Origin: Acidimicrobiia bacterium
Lineage (GTDB): Bacteria > Actinomycetota > Acidimicrobiia > Acidimicrobiales > Poriferisodalaceae
Direction: 5' to 3'
NCBI GenBank assembly: GCA_022820925.1
Contig: JAJEEO010000001.1
Span: 129,001 to 193,000, forward strand
Length of the DNA: 64,000 nucleotides
Position 1 is the stretch's first letter, and every line of letters begins with the position of its first letter. Positions 1-8,821 of the stretch are shown here, piece by piece. A model generated the notes under the pieces. The model saw only the letters and a list, made by a program, of their open reading frames with translations. It was not told where the DNA came from and searched no databases. The position numbers and the translations under genes are program-made.

Positions 1-615
1 CATCGGCAGCTCGATGCGCGGCTCGCCGGTCACCGGTGTGATCCGCAGGTAGTCGTCGAGCGGCGGCCGCGGGTCCAGCTCGTGATCCTCCCGGTAGTCG
101 ACGGTGTTCTCCCGGGCGGTGGAGTCCACGACCGGTGTGTCGTCGCGCCGCGGCAGCCGCGCGTAGGTGCAGGTCGAGCGGGCAATCTCGATTCCCGCTT
201 CGTCGGTCACCGAGGTTTCGGTGACCACCTGGTTCCGGCCGACCCGCAGCGGCGTGCATCGAGCCGTCACCACGTCGCCCTCGGCCCGGGCAGCCAGCAC
301 GGTGGACAGGTGCAGCGTGGCAGACCAGTCGGGCGTCACCACGAGCACCGCGTGGTGACCGGCCACCGAGTCGACCAATGTGGCGAGAGCGCCGAGCCGC
401 AGCCAGCCGCCGTCGGCGAGCGGCCCGTCGGCGAGGTCGTCGAGGACGGGCATGGTGGCGGTCAGCGTTCCATCGCCGGCCATCTGGTGGCTGAGGCGCA
501 GGTGCCGCAGGATGTGGTCCTGCGGCGGGTATCGAGCCGGTTTGGTGGCGGCGGCACGGTCGGGCGCCGGATCTTCGACGGTTTGAACGTCGTCGTCGGG
601 CTCGCTGGTGTTCAT
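1..615 (-). CDS. Hotdog-fold acyl-CoA thioesterase-like protein, C-terminus beyond the left edge
   Basis: Reading the minus strand from ATG at 615 gives 205 codons with no stop before the window edge, so the gene is partial. The N-terminal ~25 residues are acidic and probably disordered. Then come QDHILRHLRLSHQM and a GPLADGGWLRLGALATLVDSVAG segment that resembles the central helix of PaaI/YbgC-type hotdog thioesterases, followed by alternating strand-like stretches. A second hotdog repeat could lie beyond the edge. The start overlaps the coaE stop as ATGA, which suggests translational coupling. Substrate is unknown; a medium-chain or aromatic acyl-CoA is the family expectation. Fold assignment is inferred from pattern, not from a search. 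Confidence 0.6.
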   Translation of the reverse strand, partial: MNTSEPDDDVQTVEDPAPDRAAATKPARYPPQDHILRHLRLSHQMAGDGTLTATMPVLDDLADGPLADGGWLRLGALATLVDSVAGHHAVLVVTPDWSATLHLSTVLAARAEGDVVTARCTPLRVGRNQVVTETSVTDEAGIEIARSTCTYARLPRRDDTPVVDSTARENTVDYREDHELDPRPPLDDYLRITPVTGEPRIELPM

Positions 616-1238
616 GCGGCGCGCTCGTCTGCGAGCCGGCGCAGTGCATCCCACAGCTCGGACGTCGCGTCGGCGAGCTCGTCGGGTCCCCCGCCGTTGC
701 CGACGACGAAGTCGGCGACTTCCCTCCGCTGCTCGTCGGTGGCCTGCGAAGCCAGCCGCGCCTTGGCGTCGGGGGCTGTCAAGCCGCGCTCGACGAGACG
801 TTCGAGGCGCACATCGGAGGGTGCCTCCACCGTGATGACGACCTCGTAGGGGAAGTGCGTGTCCCGGCCGAGCGTGCTCTCCACCAGCACTGCCATGTCG
901 AGCACGACGACATCGGTGCCGCCGGCTGCGGCGATGGCGCCGACCCGCTCGTCGAGGAGCTGGTTGATCGCCGGGTGGCTGATCTCGTTGAGGGCGGCGA
1001 GCTCGTCGGCGTCGTTGAACACGATCGACGCGAGCGCAGGGCGGTCGATGCCGCCATCGGATGCGCGCAGGCTGTCGCCGAATCGTTGGAGGACCGGCTC
1101 GACCGCCGACCCGCCGGGAGCGATGATCTCGCGGCCCAACGCATCGACGTCCACGACCGCCGCTCCGTGGCTGGCCAGGAGCCGGGCCACTGTGCTCTTG
1201 CCGGCACCGATGCCACCAGTCAGCCCGACGATCAGCAC
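612..1238 (-). CDS. coaE: Dephospho-CoA kinase
   Basis: CoaE phosphorylates the 3'-hydroxyl of dephospho-CoA with ATP, the last step of coenzyme A synthesis, in the cytoplasm. The 208-residue product has the usual length (about 200). It begins with LIVGLTGGIGAGKST, the P-loop typical of CoaE, followed by VDVDALGREI, where the Asp pair contacts the substrate. The start is GTG at 1238. The stop overlaps the next gene's ATG by four bases. The ~80 bp upstream contain a 15-bp direct repeat (1248-1262 and 1274-1288). The gene probably heads a two-gene unit with the thioesterase. Identification is firm. Confidence 0.93.
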   Translation of the reverse strand: MLIVGLTGGIGAGKSTVARLLASHGAAVVDVDALGREIIAPGGSAVEPVLQRFGDSLRASDGGIDRPALASIVFNDADELAALNEISHPAINQLLDERVGAIAAAGGTDVVVLDMAVLVESTLGRDTHFPYEVVITVEAPSDVRLERLVERGLTAPDAKARLASQATDEQRREVADFVVGNGGGPDELADATSELWDALRRLADERAA

Positions 1239-1322
1239 AGCGCCCCCCGGGCGCGCCTCAGCACGGTGTCCCTCGGGCGCGCCTCAGCGCAGCGCCTGTC
1301 AGCGCGTCGATCCGCACGGCGC

Positions 1323-2102
1323 TCAAGCGGCGCGGCGGCTCTCGGCGTCGGTCGGCGGCCCGGCAAATGCCTGAGCGATGTCCATCCACCCCGTCGCCAG
1401 CGGGCCGGTGACCGACAACCCCGTCTCGGTATGGTGCCGACGCTGCGTCACTGCCAGGCAGAAGTCGTAGGCGTCGCCGCTCACCTTGTCTGCCGCATCT
1501 TCGGGACCCCAGGTCCACACGTCACCGCTCGGGGCATCCAGCTCGACTCGGACCGGTCCTTCGGGCACGTCGAGGCCCCGGTTCGCGTAGCTCCAGCCGC
1601 GCGTGCTCACCCCGATGTGGGCAACGTGGCGGAGCCGATCGGTGCGCGGCAGTTCCCGGCCGTGGGTGTCGGCAACGTCGTGCCCGTGCGACCAGGTCTC
1701 CATGAGCCGGGCGGTCACGAACGACAGCGCCCCCATGGACGGTCCGAACCACGGAATCCGATCTTTGGGATCGAGCGGGCGCACGGCGTCCAGCATCTTG
1801 GTGCGCTCGGCACAGAGCCAGTCCCAGATCTCCGCCCCGGACATGGAGGCGAAGTCGAACCCGGCTGCGGTGTGCAAATCCATCTCGCCACGCGCCGCAG
1901 CGGCCTTGAAGTCGTCGAAGTGCTCGGGATCGACGACGGCCACCGTCGCCACCCAGTCGGCCATGCCCAGATGCACCATCGTCTCGCGGCTGTCCCAGCC
2001 CTCCGCGGGCGTGGGCAGGCGCCACTGCTCCTCGCTGAGGTCACCGACCACGTCGCCGAGCGCGTCGTTCTCTGCCTGCAGGTCGTCGCAGATGCCGTCC
2101 AT
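1323..2102 (-). CDS. DinB-like/maleylpyruvate-isomerase-N family protein (TIGR03084 type)
   Basis: The 259-residue product starts at ATG 2102 (MDGICDDLQAEND). An in-frame upstream extension to 2201 is not needed to match the family. The N-terminal half is a four-helix-bundle type with W-x-x-PTPAEGWDSRETMVHLGMAD, the pattern of the mycothiol-dependent maleylpyruvate isomerase N-terminal (DinB-like) domain. The conserved HLGMADW and ETWSHGHDVAD segments supply histidines that usually bind a metal in this fold. Actinobacterial TIGR03084 proteins are of this length. The physiological reaction is unknown; a mycothiol-dependent transferase is plausible. It is divergent from the acetoacetate-CoA ligase across a 162-bp gap that should hold both promoters. 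Confidence 0.75.
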   Translation of the reverse strand: MDGICDDLQAENDALGDVVGDLSEEQWRLPTPAEGWDSRETMVHLGMADWVATVAVVDPEHFDDFKAAAARGEMDLHTAAGFDFASMSGAEIWDWLCAERTKMLDAVRPLDPKDRIPWFGPSMGALSFVTARLMETWSHGHDVADTHGRELPRTDRLRHVAHIGVSTRGWSYANRGLDVPEGPVRVELDAPSGDVWTWGPEDAADKVSGDAYDFCLAVTQRRHHTETGLSVTGPLATGWMDIAQAFAGPPTDAESRRAA

Positions 2103-2264
2103 GGATGGGGACACTACCCGCCCGACTTGGGGCGAATCCGTGGTTCCCGGCCCGGCCTCTGGCAGCGAGCGTGTGGCTACGCAGACCTCCTCTGCCCTCA
2201 CGGCGCCGGCCTCTGCCCGACGTCGGATCGGTGTGTGTCACTGCTGCTGGGTAGCTTGCGCTCG

Positions 2265-4355
2265 ATGGCCAGCGCACTCGATTCCCGTCGTCCGAGCGGC
2301 ACCGATACCGTGCTGTGGAGGCCCGACAGCCAGCGACGGCGCTCGACCCAGCTCTGGCAGTTCGCCGAACAGGTGGGAATCGGGCTCGACCGCAACACCT
2401 ATGCGGATCTGCACGCGTGGTCCGTGCAGCATCCGGGAGCGTTCTGGCGCGCCGTGTGGGACTTCTGCGACGGCATCGGCGAGCTCGGTCCCGACTTCGT
2501 CTCCGCGGGATCACAGGGCGGAGCCGCCTCGGCGGCAGACGGCGGCGCGATGCCAGGCCCTGGTCTGGAGTTCTTCGCCGGCTCCAGCCTGAACATCGCC
2601 GAGCATTACCTGCGGCCCCCCGCCGCGGGCGGGCCAAACGCCGACGACACGGCCCTGGCGTTCATCGGCGAGGACGCAGCACAGCTGACGATGACGCACG
2701 GCGAGCTGCGAGCCGAGGTGGCAGCGTGCCAGCGAGCGCTGGCAGCCGATGGCATCGGCGTGGGCGACCGGGTCGCCACGATGCTCCCCAACGGACCCGA
2801 AGCTCTGATCGTGTTCCTGGCCACGGCGTCGCTGGGAGCCGTGTACTCATCGGTCAGCCCGGACTTCGGCATCGACGGCGTGCTCGACCGCTTCGGCCAG
2901 ATCTCCCCGACCGTCATGGTCGCCGTCGACGGCTACTACTACAACGGCGTCCGTCATCACACGGCCGCCAAGGCCGCTGAGGTGGCCGCCAGTCTCGAAT
3001 CAACGGGTGCGTCGTTCTGCCGCTTGGTCATTGCGCCGTACGACCGCAGCGCAACCACGCCATCGGACGACAGCCCGAGTTCGGCGACATCGTGGTCCGA
3101 GTGGCTGGCGCCTCATTGCGCCGCCGGGAGCGACGACCTGACATTCGAACGGCTCGGCTTCGACCAGCCGGTGTACATCCTGTACTCGTCAGGCACCACG
3201 GGCAAGCCGAAGTGCATCGTCCACCGGGCCGGCGGCGCACTCCTCAAGCTGTGGAGCGAGCAGCGGCTGCACTTCGACGTCCGCCCCGGTGATCGCGTCA
3301 TGTACTTCACCACCACCGGTTGGATGATGTGGAACTGGCTCGTCGCCGGACTGGCCAGCGGGGCATCGCTGGTGCTGTACGACGGGTCGCCGTTCCATCC
3401 GAGTCCGTCACGGCTCTTCGACGTGGCCGACGAGTGGGGTGTCACGCTGTTCGGCGTCAGCGCCAAGTTCATCGAAGGCGCAATGAAGGCCGGCCTGCAG
3501 CCCGCACAGACCCATGCGCTGGACACCGTGCGCACGATCTCCTCGACTGGTTCGCCCCTGGCGCCCGAGGGCTTCGACTGGGTGTACTCCCAGGTCAAGG
3601 CCGACGTTCACTTGGCGTCGTTCTCAGGCGGCACCGACATCTGCGGCGGCTTTGTGATCGGCGACCCGACGGGCCCGGTCCGCCGCGGCGAGATCCAGGC
3701 GGCTGCGCTCGGCCTCGACGTCGACGTGGCCGATGCTGACGGCGCATCGCTCGGCGCCGGCACCCAGGGCGAGCTGGTGTGCCGCAATTCGTTCGTGTCC
3801 ATGCCGCTGCGTTTCTGGGACGACCCCGACGACGTGCGCTACCGGTCTGCGTACTTCGAACGCTTCGAGGGCGTGTGGCATCACGGCGACTTTGCCGAAT
3901 GGACGCCCGACGGCGGCATGATCATCAGCGGGCGATCCGACGCCACGCTGAACCCCGGCGGGGTGCGCATCGGCACAGCAGAGATCTACCGCCAGGTCGA
4001 CCAGATCGACGAGGTGCTCGAGAGCGTGGTCATCGGCCAGCGAGTGCCTGCCGGCGGCGGAACAACAAGCAGCGGCGACACGCGGGTCGTTTTGTTCGTG
4101 AAGCTCCGCGAGGGCTTGGCGCTCGACGACGAGCTGATCGGCCGCATCCGCTCACAGATCCGTTCGGGGGCGTCGCCCCGGCACGTGCCCGCAGTGATCG
4201 CCCAAGTGCCTGCGATCCCACGCACCCGCTCAGGGAAGCTCGTGGAGCTGGCAATTCGAGACGTCGTGGAAGGACGACCGGTGGCCAACGTCGAGGCCAT
4301 CGACGATCCTGACGCGCTCGACCACTTCGTCGGCCATCCCGCACTGGAGGCTTGA
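2265..4355 (+). CDS. Acetoacetate-CoA ligase
   Basis: This enzyme activates acetoacetate with ATP and CoA to acetoacetyl-CoA, feeding ketone-body carbon or PHB intermediates into central metabolism. I chose ATG 2265 (MASALDSRRPSG). The open frame continues upstream to 855, but that stretch is antisense to coaE and the DinB-like gene. The 696-residue product has the acetyl-CoA-synthetase N-terminal cap (WQFAEQVGIGL), the AMP-binding P-loop YILYSSGTTGKPKC near residues 304-317, SFSGGTDICGG near 453, and the catalytic lysine in RTRSGKLVE near 655. SGGTDICGG favours acetoacetyl- over acetyl-CoA synthetase. A Gly/Ala-rich insertion lies near residues 82-100. Length is slightly above the usual ~650. 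Confidence 0.9.
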   Translation: MASALDSRRPSGTDTVLWRPDSQRRRSTQLWQFAEQVGIGLDRNTYADLHAWSVQHPGAFWRAVWDFCDGIGELGPDFVSAGSQGGAASAADGGAMPGPGLEFFAGSSLNIAEHYLRPPAAGGPNADDTALAFIGEDAAQLTMTHGELRAEVAACQRALAADGIGVGDRVATMLPNGPEALIVFLATASLGAVYSSVSPDFGIDGVLDRFGQISPTVMVAVDGYYYNGVRHHTAAKAAEVAASLESTGASFCRLVIAPYDRSATTPSDDSPSSATSWSEWLAPHCAAGSDDLTFERLGFDQPVYILYSSGTTGKPKCIVHRAGGALLKLWSEQRLHFDVRPGDRVMYFTTTGWMMWNWLVAGLASGASLVLYDGSPFHPSPSRLFDVADEWGVTLFGVSAKFIEGAMKAGLQPAQTHALDTVRTISSTGSPLAPEGFDWVYSQVKADVHLASFSGGTDICGGFVIGDPTGPVRRGEIQAAALGLDVDVADADGASLGAGTQGELVCRNSFVSMPLRFWDDPDDVRYRSAYFERFEGVWHHGDFAEWTPDGGMIISGRSDATLNPGGVRIGTAEIYRQVDQIDEVLESVVIGQRVPAGGGTTSSGDTRVVLFVKLREGLALDDELIGRIRSQIRSGASPRHVPAVIAQVPAIPRTRSGKLVELAIRDVVEGRPVANVEAIDDPDALDHFVGHPALEA

Positions 4356-4408
4356 CGGCGACCACCATGGCGTTGGGTCAGTCAGCCCTGCCGAAGGAGG
4401 CCCGACAC

Positions 4409-4798
4409 ATGATCTTCGCCAAGCCCGTAGCGATCTACTTCAAGCTCGTTGCCGCCGCCGTGGTGGTGAACTTCTTCGCGTTCCCGTTCTACGGACCCGG
4501 CGACGAGCCAGGCGATCCCGCAAACCTCGATGTGTGGAACGTCCTCGACTGGTTCATGGCAGTCGCGCTGGCCCTCGTGCTGGTCACGACCTGGCAACGG
4601 CGGTCGGCGGCCAGCTCCAACGATCGCAGCGCCCGGGCCATGTTCATCTTCGCCGTGGCAGTGACGATTGCCTTCGTCCCGAATTGGTTCCGAGCGATGG
4701 TCGACGGCGGTGACAACTTCACGATCTGGCACCTGATCGACACCGCGTTGCCGATCCTGCTGTGGACCGAGGGACACCGCCTCTGGAAGGCGTCCTAG
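4409..4798 (+). CDS. Small multi-pass membrane protein of unknown function
   Basis: I chose ATG 4409 because a near-perfect Shine-Dalgarno AAGGAGG lies at 4394-4400, eight bases upstream. In-frame TTG 4352 and ATG 4367 are weaker. The 129-residue product has four hydrophobic segments: IYFKLVAAAVVVNFFAF, FMAVALALVLVTT, AMFIFAVAVTIAFVPNWF and LIDTALPILLWTEG. No family is recognised; it could be an accessory or uncharacterised actinobacterial membrane protein. It follows the acetoacetate-CoA ligase closely and may be cotranscribed. Its TAG stop overlaps the convergent thiP stop within a CTAG palindrome (4795-4798). Confidence 0.7.
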   Translation: MIFAKPVAIYFKLVAAAVVVNFFAFPFYGPGDEPGDPANLDVWNVLDWFMAVALALVLVTTWQRRSAASSNDRSARAMFIFAVAVTIAFVPNWFRAMVDGGDNFTIWHLIDTALPILLWTEGHRLWKAS

Positions 4799-6459
4799 AA
4801 CAGCGACTCGTCGGTGCGGCGCAGGCCCTCGATGACCAGCACCGACAGCGCCGTTGCTGCCATCAGCACCACCGCGAGCGCCATCGCCTGACCTTGCAGG
4901 GTGTCGCCGGGCGTGCCCAGCAGGCGGAAGAGCGCCAGCGGCGCGGTCAGCGTGTCGGGCCGTCGAGGCAGAAATGCCGTCGCACCGAACTCGCCGAGCG
5001 ACACCGCGAAGGCGAAGGCGGCTCCGACCGCGACTGCCCGCGAGGCGATCGGCACGTCGACCTCCCGGCGTGTGCGCAACGGCGATGCCCCCAGGACCGC
5101 CGCCGCTTCGCGCAGCCGGTCGTCGATGGACCGCAACGTCGGCACCAGCGTGCGCACCACGAACGGCATCCCGACCAAGGCGTGAGCGACCGGGATGATC
5201 CACCACACCGTGCGGAACTCGAACGGCGGCGTGTCCAGCGCCAACAGCATGCCCAGCCCGACAGTCACCGCAGAAACACCCAACGGGAGAGTCAAGCCCG
5301 CATCGAAGAGACGTCGGAGCCACGCCGAGCCGCGCGGCGCCATCGCGGCGCGGGCGCGGCCTCCCACGACGACGATCGAAGCGAGCACGCCGACAACGGT
5401 CGCGATGGCCATCGCCAGCGCAGCGAACCCCAGCGAGTGCCACAACGCAGCGAGGGCGGTGGCAGGGAGCATCTGCACCCGTTCGCCGAGCGCGGCGAAA
5501 TTGGCCAGCCCGTAGCCGCCGCCGGTGGCGAACGCCCGCTCGACCAGTGATCCAATCGGCACCCCGAGCAAGAGCACTGCCACTACGGCGTTGGGGACGA
5601 TCACGCTGGGACACCGCCGCGGCGCGGTGTGACCGGGAGCCCGGCGGGCGACTGCCCGGCGCCGTTCCGCCACGCCGGCGAGCGCGACGAGCGCGGCCAC
5701 CGCCACGAGCTGGCAGAGCGCCAGCGCTGATGCCGTGGCGAAGTCGAGCCGCGTGATCGCGTAGCGGTAGATCTCGGTCTCGACCGTGGCGCGTGCGGGG
5801 CCCCCGAGGATCAGGATCACACCGAACGAGGTGAACGAGAACAGGAAGGTCACTGCAGCTGCCGCGGCGACAGCGGGTCGCAGCAGGGGCCAGGTGACAT
5901 GAGCGAACACGCGGGCGGGCGTGGCGCCCAGCACCGCCGCCGCGTCCGCGTTGCGGCCGTCGAGCCCGGCCCACCACGAGCCGACGGTCCGCACGACGAC
6001 GGCGTAGTTGAAGAAAACGTGCGCAGCCAGGATTGCCCACACCGTGTGGTGCAGCGAAAGAGCACCTGAGTCGAGGCCGAACCGGTCGAAGGTGGCGTTG
6101 AACGCACCCGCCACGACCACCGTCGGCAGCACGAACGGCACGGTGATCACGGCACGCACGATCCGGCGCATCCTGGGCTGCAGCCGGGCCAGCATCGCCG
6201 CAGCGGGAACGCCGACCGCCAGGGTGAGCGCCGTCGAGGCAGCCGCCTGCCAGAAAGTGAACCACAGCACTCCGCGGATCGCGGAACGCCCCAGCACCTC
6301 GGCCAGCCCACTGAGCCCGTCGGCGACGACGGTCAGCACCGGGTACACGAAGAACAGCGCCATGAAGGCGAGCGGCGCTGCTGCAGCAACCGCCCATCCG
6401 ATGGCCGGCGCCGCAGTGCGCCGTGGGGGCGCCCGGTTGGCGTTCACCTGTGCCCGCAT
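4795..6459 (-). CDS. thiP: Thiamine ABC transporter permease
   Basis: ThiP is the membrane subunit of the thiamine/TPP importer. The product from ATG 6459 has 554 residues, close to the ~540 of the family, with two six-helix halves. Each half has an EAA-type loop that contacts the ATPase: ADAAAVLGATPARVF in the first, REAAAVLGASPLRTRREV in the second. GTG 6519 would add 20 residues and overlap thiB; the ATG lies 23 bases after the thiB stop and seems more natural. It is cotranscribed with thiB, under the same riboswitch. An iron(III)-type permease is the alternative, but the riboswitch decides for thiamine. No thiQ ATPase follows. Confidence 0.88.
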   Translation of the reverse strand: MRAQVNANRAPPRRTAAPAIGWAVAAAAPLAFMALFFVYPVLTVVADGLSGLAEVLGRSAIRGVLWFTFWQAAASTALTLAVGVPAAAMLARLQPRMRRIVRAVITVPFVLPTVVVAGAFNATFDRFGLDSGALSLHHTVWAILAAHVFFNYAVVVRTVGSWWAGLDGRNADAAAVLGATPARVFAHVTWPLLRPAVAAAAAVTFLFSFTSFGVILILGGPARATVETEIYRYAITRLDFATASALALCQLVAVAALVALAGVAERRRAVARRAPGHTAPRRCPSVIVPNAVVAVLLLGVPIGSLVERAFATGGGYGLANFAALGERVQMLPATALAALWHSLGFAALAMAIATVVGVLASIVVVGGRARAAMAPRGSAWLRRLFDAGLTLPLGVSAVTVGLGMLLALDTPPFEFRTVWWIIPVAHALVGMPFVVRTLVPTLRSIDDRLREAAAVLGASPLRTRREVDVPIASRAVAVGAAFAFAVSLGEFGATAFLPRRPDTLTAPLALFRLLGTPGDTLQGQAMALAVVLMAATALSVLVIEGLRRTDESLF

Positions 6460-6482
6460 GCGGGCCTGGCCCAGCAGCTCTC

Positions 6483-7619
6483 TCAGCGCAGAACGATCTC
6501 CACCCAGCGCTCGGTCCACGCGTCGCGATTGGCCTCGATCTCAGCCGGATCGAGCATGAGCGGGTGCGGCGGCACTGCGGTGTGCTCGACGAACTCCGGC
6601 GGCAGCGTCGCGCTCTCGATGACGGGATACACGAACATGTTGAGCGGAACGTCGTTCTGCCACGTCTCGCTCAGCATGAAGTCGATGAGCGCCTGCGCGC
6701 CCGCCTCGTTGTCGGTGCCCGACAGGATCCCTGCGAATTCGATCTGGCGGTAGCACGACTCGGTGATGACCCCGGTGGGTGCGGTATCGGTCGGCGGGTC
6801 GGCGTAGATCACCTCCGCCGGCGGGCTGGACGCATACGACACGACCATTGATCGTGCGCCCCCGCCTGCGATGAACTCGCCGTAGTACGCGTCCTCCCAA
6901 CCAGCCGTCACCGACACGCCGTTCGCGCGCAGGTCCTCCCAGTACAGCTCCCAGCCGTCGCCGAAGGCGGCGATGGTGGCGAGCAGGAAGGCCAGGCCCG
7001 GCGAGGAGGTCTCGGGATGCTGAACGACCAATTGGTCGGCGAACTCAGGGAAGGTGAGCTCGTCGAGGGTCACGGGCTCCCACGGCACCGCGTCCTTCCA
7101 GTAGTTCACGCACACGTCGCCGTAGTCGACAGGGGTCACCCGATGGCGCGCATCGAGCTGGAAGTCCTCGGGCACTCCGGCGAGCGCCGGAGACTCGTAC
7201 CGCAAGAAGATGCCGGCGTCGAGGCCACGTTGCAGGAACGTGTTGTCGATGCCGAACAGCACATCGCCCAGCGGAGCGTCCTTGGTGAGGATTGCCTGCG
7301 CCACGAGCGTGCCGGCATCGCCCACTTCGAGCAGCTCGACCGTCACGCCGGTCTGCGCCGTGAACTCCTCTAGCGTCCCGTAGGACAAGTTGAACGAGTC
7401 ATGGGTGATCAGCGTCACCGTCGTGCCCTCGATCGACGGCTCGGTGGTGGTGGTCGCCGGGGCCGCTGCATCCGGCGACGGAGACTCCGTCTCGGGCGTC
7501 GGCGCCGGGAAATCGGTCTCGGGAAGGTCGTCGTCGCTGCCGCACGCCGCAGCCAGCAGCATCGTCACGGCGACGGCGACTGCGAGACGGTACGGCTTGC
7601 GCACTCGGTGGGTCGTCAT
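6483..7619 (-). CDS. thiB: Thiamine-binding lipoprotein of the ABC importer
   Basis: This is the extracytoplasmic substrate-binding protein for thiamine or its phosphates. The 378-residue precursor has a basic N-terminus, a hydrophobic stretch and a lipobox MLLAAAC with Cys26 as the acylated residue, then an acidic/Pro/Thr linker to about residue 65. The mature part starts TVTLITHDSFNLSYGTLEEF, the typical opening of ThiB-type binding proteins, and contains WELYWEDLRANGV and ERWVEIVLR at the end. ATG 7619 is preceded by GGAGGA (7625-7630), which itself forms part of the TPP riboswitch. It is the first gene of a thiBP operon. Confidence 0.9.
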   Translation of the reverse strand: MTTHRVRKPYRLAVAVAVTMLLAAACGSDDDLPETDFPAPTPETESPSPDAAAPATTTTEPSIEGTTVTLITHDSFNLSYGTLEEFTAQTGVTVELLEVGDAGTLVAQAILTKDAPLGDVLFGIDNTFLQRGLDAGIFLRYESPALAGVPEDFQLDARHRVTPVDYGDVCVNYWKDAVPWEPVTLDELTFPEFADQLVVQHPETSSPGLAFLLATIAAFGDGWELYWEDLRANGVSVTAGWEDAYYGEFIAGGGARSMVVSYASSPPAEVIYADPPTDTAPTGVITESCYRQIEFAGILSGTDNEAGAQALIDFMLSETWQNDVPLNMFVYPVIESATLPPEFVEHTAVPPHPLMLDPAEIEANRDAWTERWVEIVLR

Positions 7620-7620
7620 G

Positions 7621-7708
7621 TGCTTCCTCCGCTGGCATTACCCAGATCAGGTTCTCGGGTCGGCGACCGCACTGCTGTCGCCCTCTCAGCCCCGTGGGCT
7701 CCCCGGTA
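7621..7708 (-). promoter_or_regulatory. TPP riboswitch (thi-box) controlling thiBP
   Basis: On the minus strand, immediately upstream of thiB, the RNA contains CUGAGA (7684-7689) and the hallmark block ACCUGAUCUGGGUAAUG followed by CCAGCG (7630-7652), with a GC-rich variable stem between them. These are the two halves of the TPP aptamer. The thiB Shine-Dalgarno GGAGGA (7625-7630) overlaps the 3' end of the aptamer, and only five bases separate it from the ATG. Ligand binding should therefore occlude the ribosome site directly. I saw no separate terminator hairpin, so translational control is inferred. Confidence 0.95.
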
Positions 7709-7753
7709 TGTGTTGTCGACGCCACCCTACCGTCCGGCGCCAGTCGGCCTGTC

Positions 7754-8821
7754 TCAGAACCAGCGCCGCGAGGTATGCAGCGGTGTCAGCACCGGCGCGG
7801 TAGAGATGAGATCCAGCAGCTCCAGCTGGTCTTCACTGAGATATCGGGTGCGGCCCGCTACTTCGGCGAGCGGCTGCAGGGCGATGCCGGTGGAGTGCAC
7901 TCCCACCATGCATCCCGATGTGCCCTCCATGAGCACCTCGACTGCACGGGCGCCGAGCCGGCTGCCGAGCAGCCGGTCGCCCGGCGTCGGCGGCCCGCCG
8001 CGCTGGATATACCCCAGCACGGTCGTGCGCGTGTCGTAGCCGGTGCGCTCCGCAAGCAGGTCGCCGACGAACAGTCCCATGCCGTCGAGGATCCGGTTGC
8101 CCCATTCGTCGGTGCCGGTGTCGGGCGCCTCGACGCTGCCGTCGGGAAGCGCTCCCTCGGCGACGACCACGATGGACGCGTTGCGGTCGCGGTGATGCCG
8201 CGCGATGAGGCGCTCGGCGATGCCGTCGATGTTGAACGGGGCCTCGGGAACCAGGATCGCGGCGGCGCCCCCGGCAATGCCCGCACCGGCCGCGATGTGG
8301 CCGGCCTGGCGTCCCATCACCTCGAGCACCATGATCCGGTTGTGCGACTCGGCAGTGGTGTGGAGCCGGTCGACCGCTTCGGTGGCGACGCCCAGCGCCG
8401 TGTCGAATCCGATGCAGACATCGGTGCCCTCCACGTCGTTGTCGATCGTCTTGGGCACGGCGATTACCGGGAAACCGGCCTCGGAGAGCCGTCCGGCGGT
8501 GATCAGCGTGCCGTCGCCGCCGATCGTCACCAGCGCGTCGACGCCGTCTCGCTCGAGCTGCGCCATCAGCGGCGCCACACCCTCGGTCTCGAGGCGACGG
8601 CTGCTGCGAGAGGTGCCGAGCATGGTGCCGCCCCGTGGCAGCGCACCCCGCATCGCCTCGGAATCGAGCTTCACGCTGTCTCCCTCGAGCACGCCGTTCC
8701 AGCCGCGCCGGTAGCCGATGACGCTGCGGTCCAGCTCGTGGCCGGCGGCTCGCACGACCCCCCGGATGGCCGCGTTCAGGCCTGCGCAGTCGCCCCCGCC
8801 GGTCAGTACCCCGATTCGCAC
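7754..8821 (-). CDS. pfkA: 6-phosphofructokinase
   Basis: PfkA phosphorylates fructose 6-phosphate to fructose 1,6-bisphosphate in glycolysis. The 355-residue product begins RIGVLTGGGDCAGLNAAIRG, the nucleotide-binding start of the family, and carries GGDGTL, PKTIDND (catalytic Asp), GRQAG and GYIQRGG. Gly in GGDG indicates ATP rather than pyrophosphate use, while the Lys in PKTIDND is shared with PPi enzymes. This combination is usual for the actinobacterial group III enzymes, which generally lack allosteric control. It stands alone, its start 127 bp from the next gene. Phosphoryl-donor choice is inferred. Confidence 0.92.
   Translation of the reverse strand: MRIGVLTGGGDCAGLNAAIRGVVRAAGHELDRSVIGYRRGWNGVLEGDSVKLDSEAMRGALPRGGTMLGTSRSSRRLETEGVAPLMAQLERDGVDALVTIGGDGTLITAGRLSEAGFPVIAVPKTIDNDVEGTDVCIGFDTALGVATEAVDRLHTTAESHNRIMVLEVMGRQAGHIAAGAGIAGGAAAILVPEAPFNIDGIAERLIARHHRDRNASIVVVAEGALPDGSVEAPDTGTDEWGNRILDGMGLFVGDLLAERTGYDTRTTVLGYIQRGGPPTPGDRLLGSRLGARAVEVLMEGTSGCMVGVHSTGIALQPLAEVAGRTRYLSEDQLELLDLISTAPVLTPLHTSRRWF

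Noticed and set aside
855..2264. Upstream extension of the acetoacetate-CoA ligase frame to 1166 residues
   Set aside because: The extra 470 codons run antisense to coaE and the DinB-like gene and look like a GC-rich shadow frame. ATG 2265 gives a normal-length ligase.
4382..6397. 671-residue open frame on the minus strand
   Set aside because: It overlaps thiP in another frame, is Arg/Pro/Gly-rich without domain signatures, and is a high-GC shadow. Similar long antisense frames at 11056-12660, 26038-27459, 37271-39103 and 55732-57579 were rejected for the same reason.
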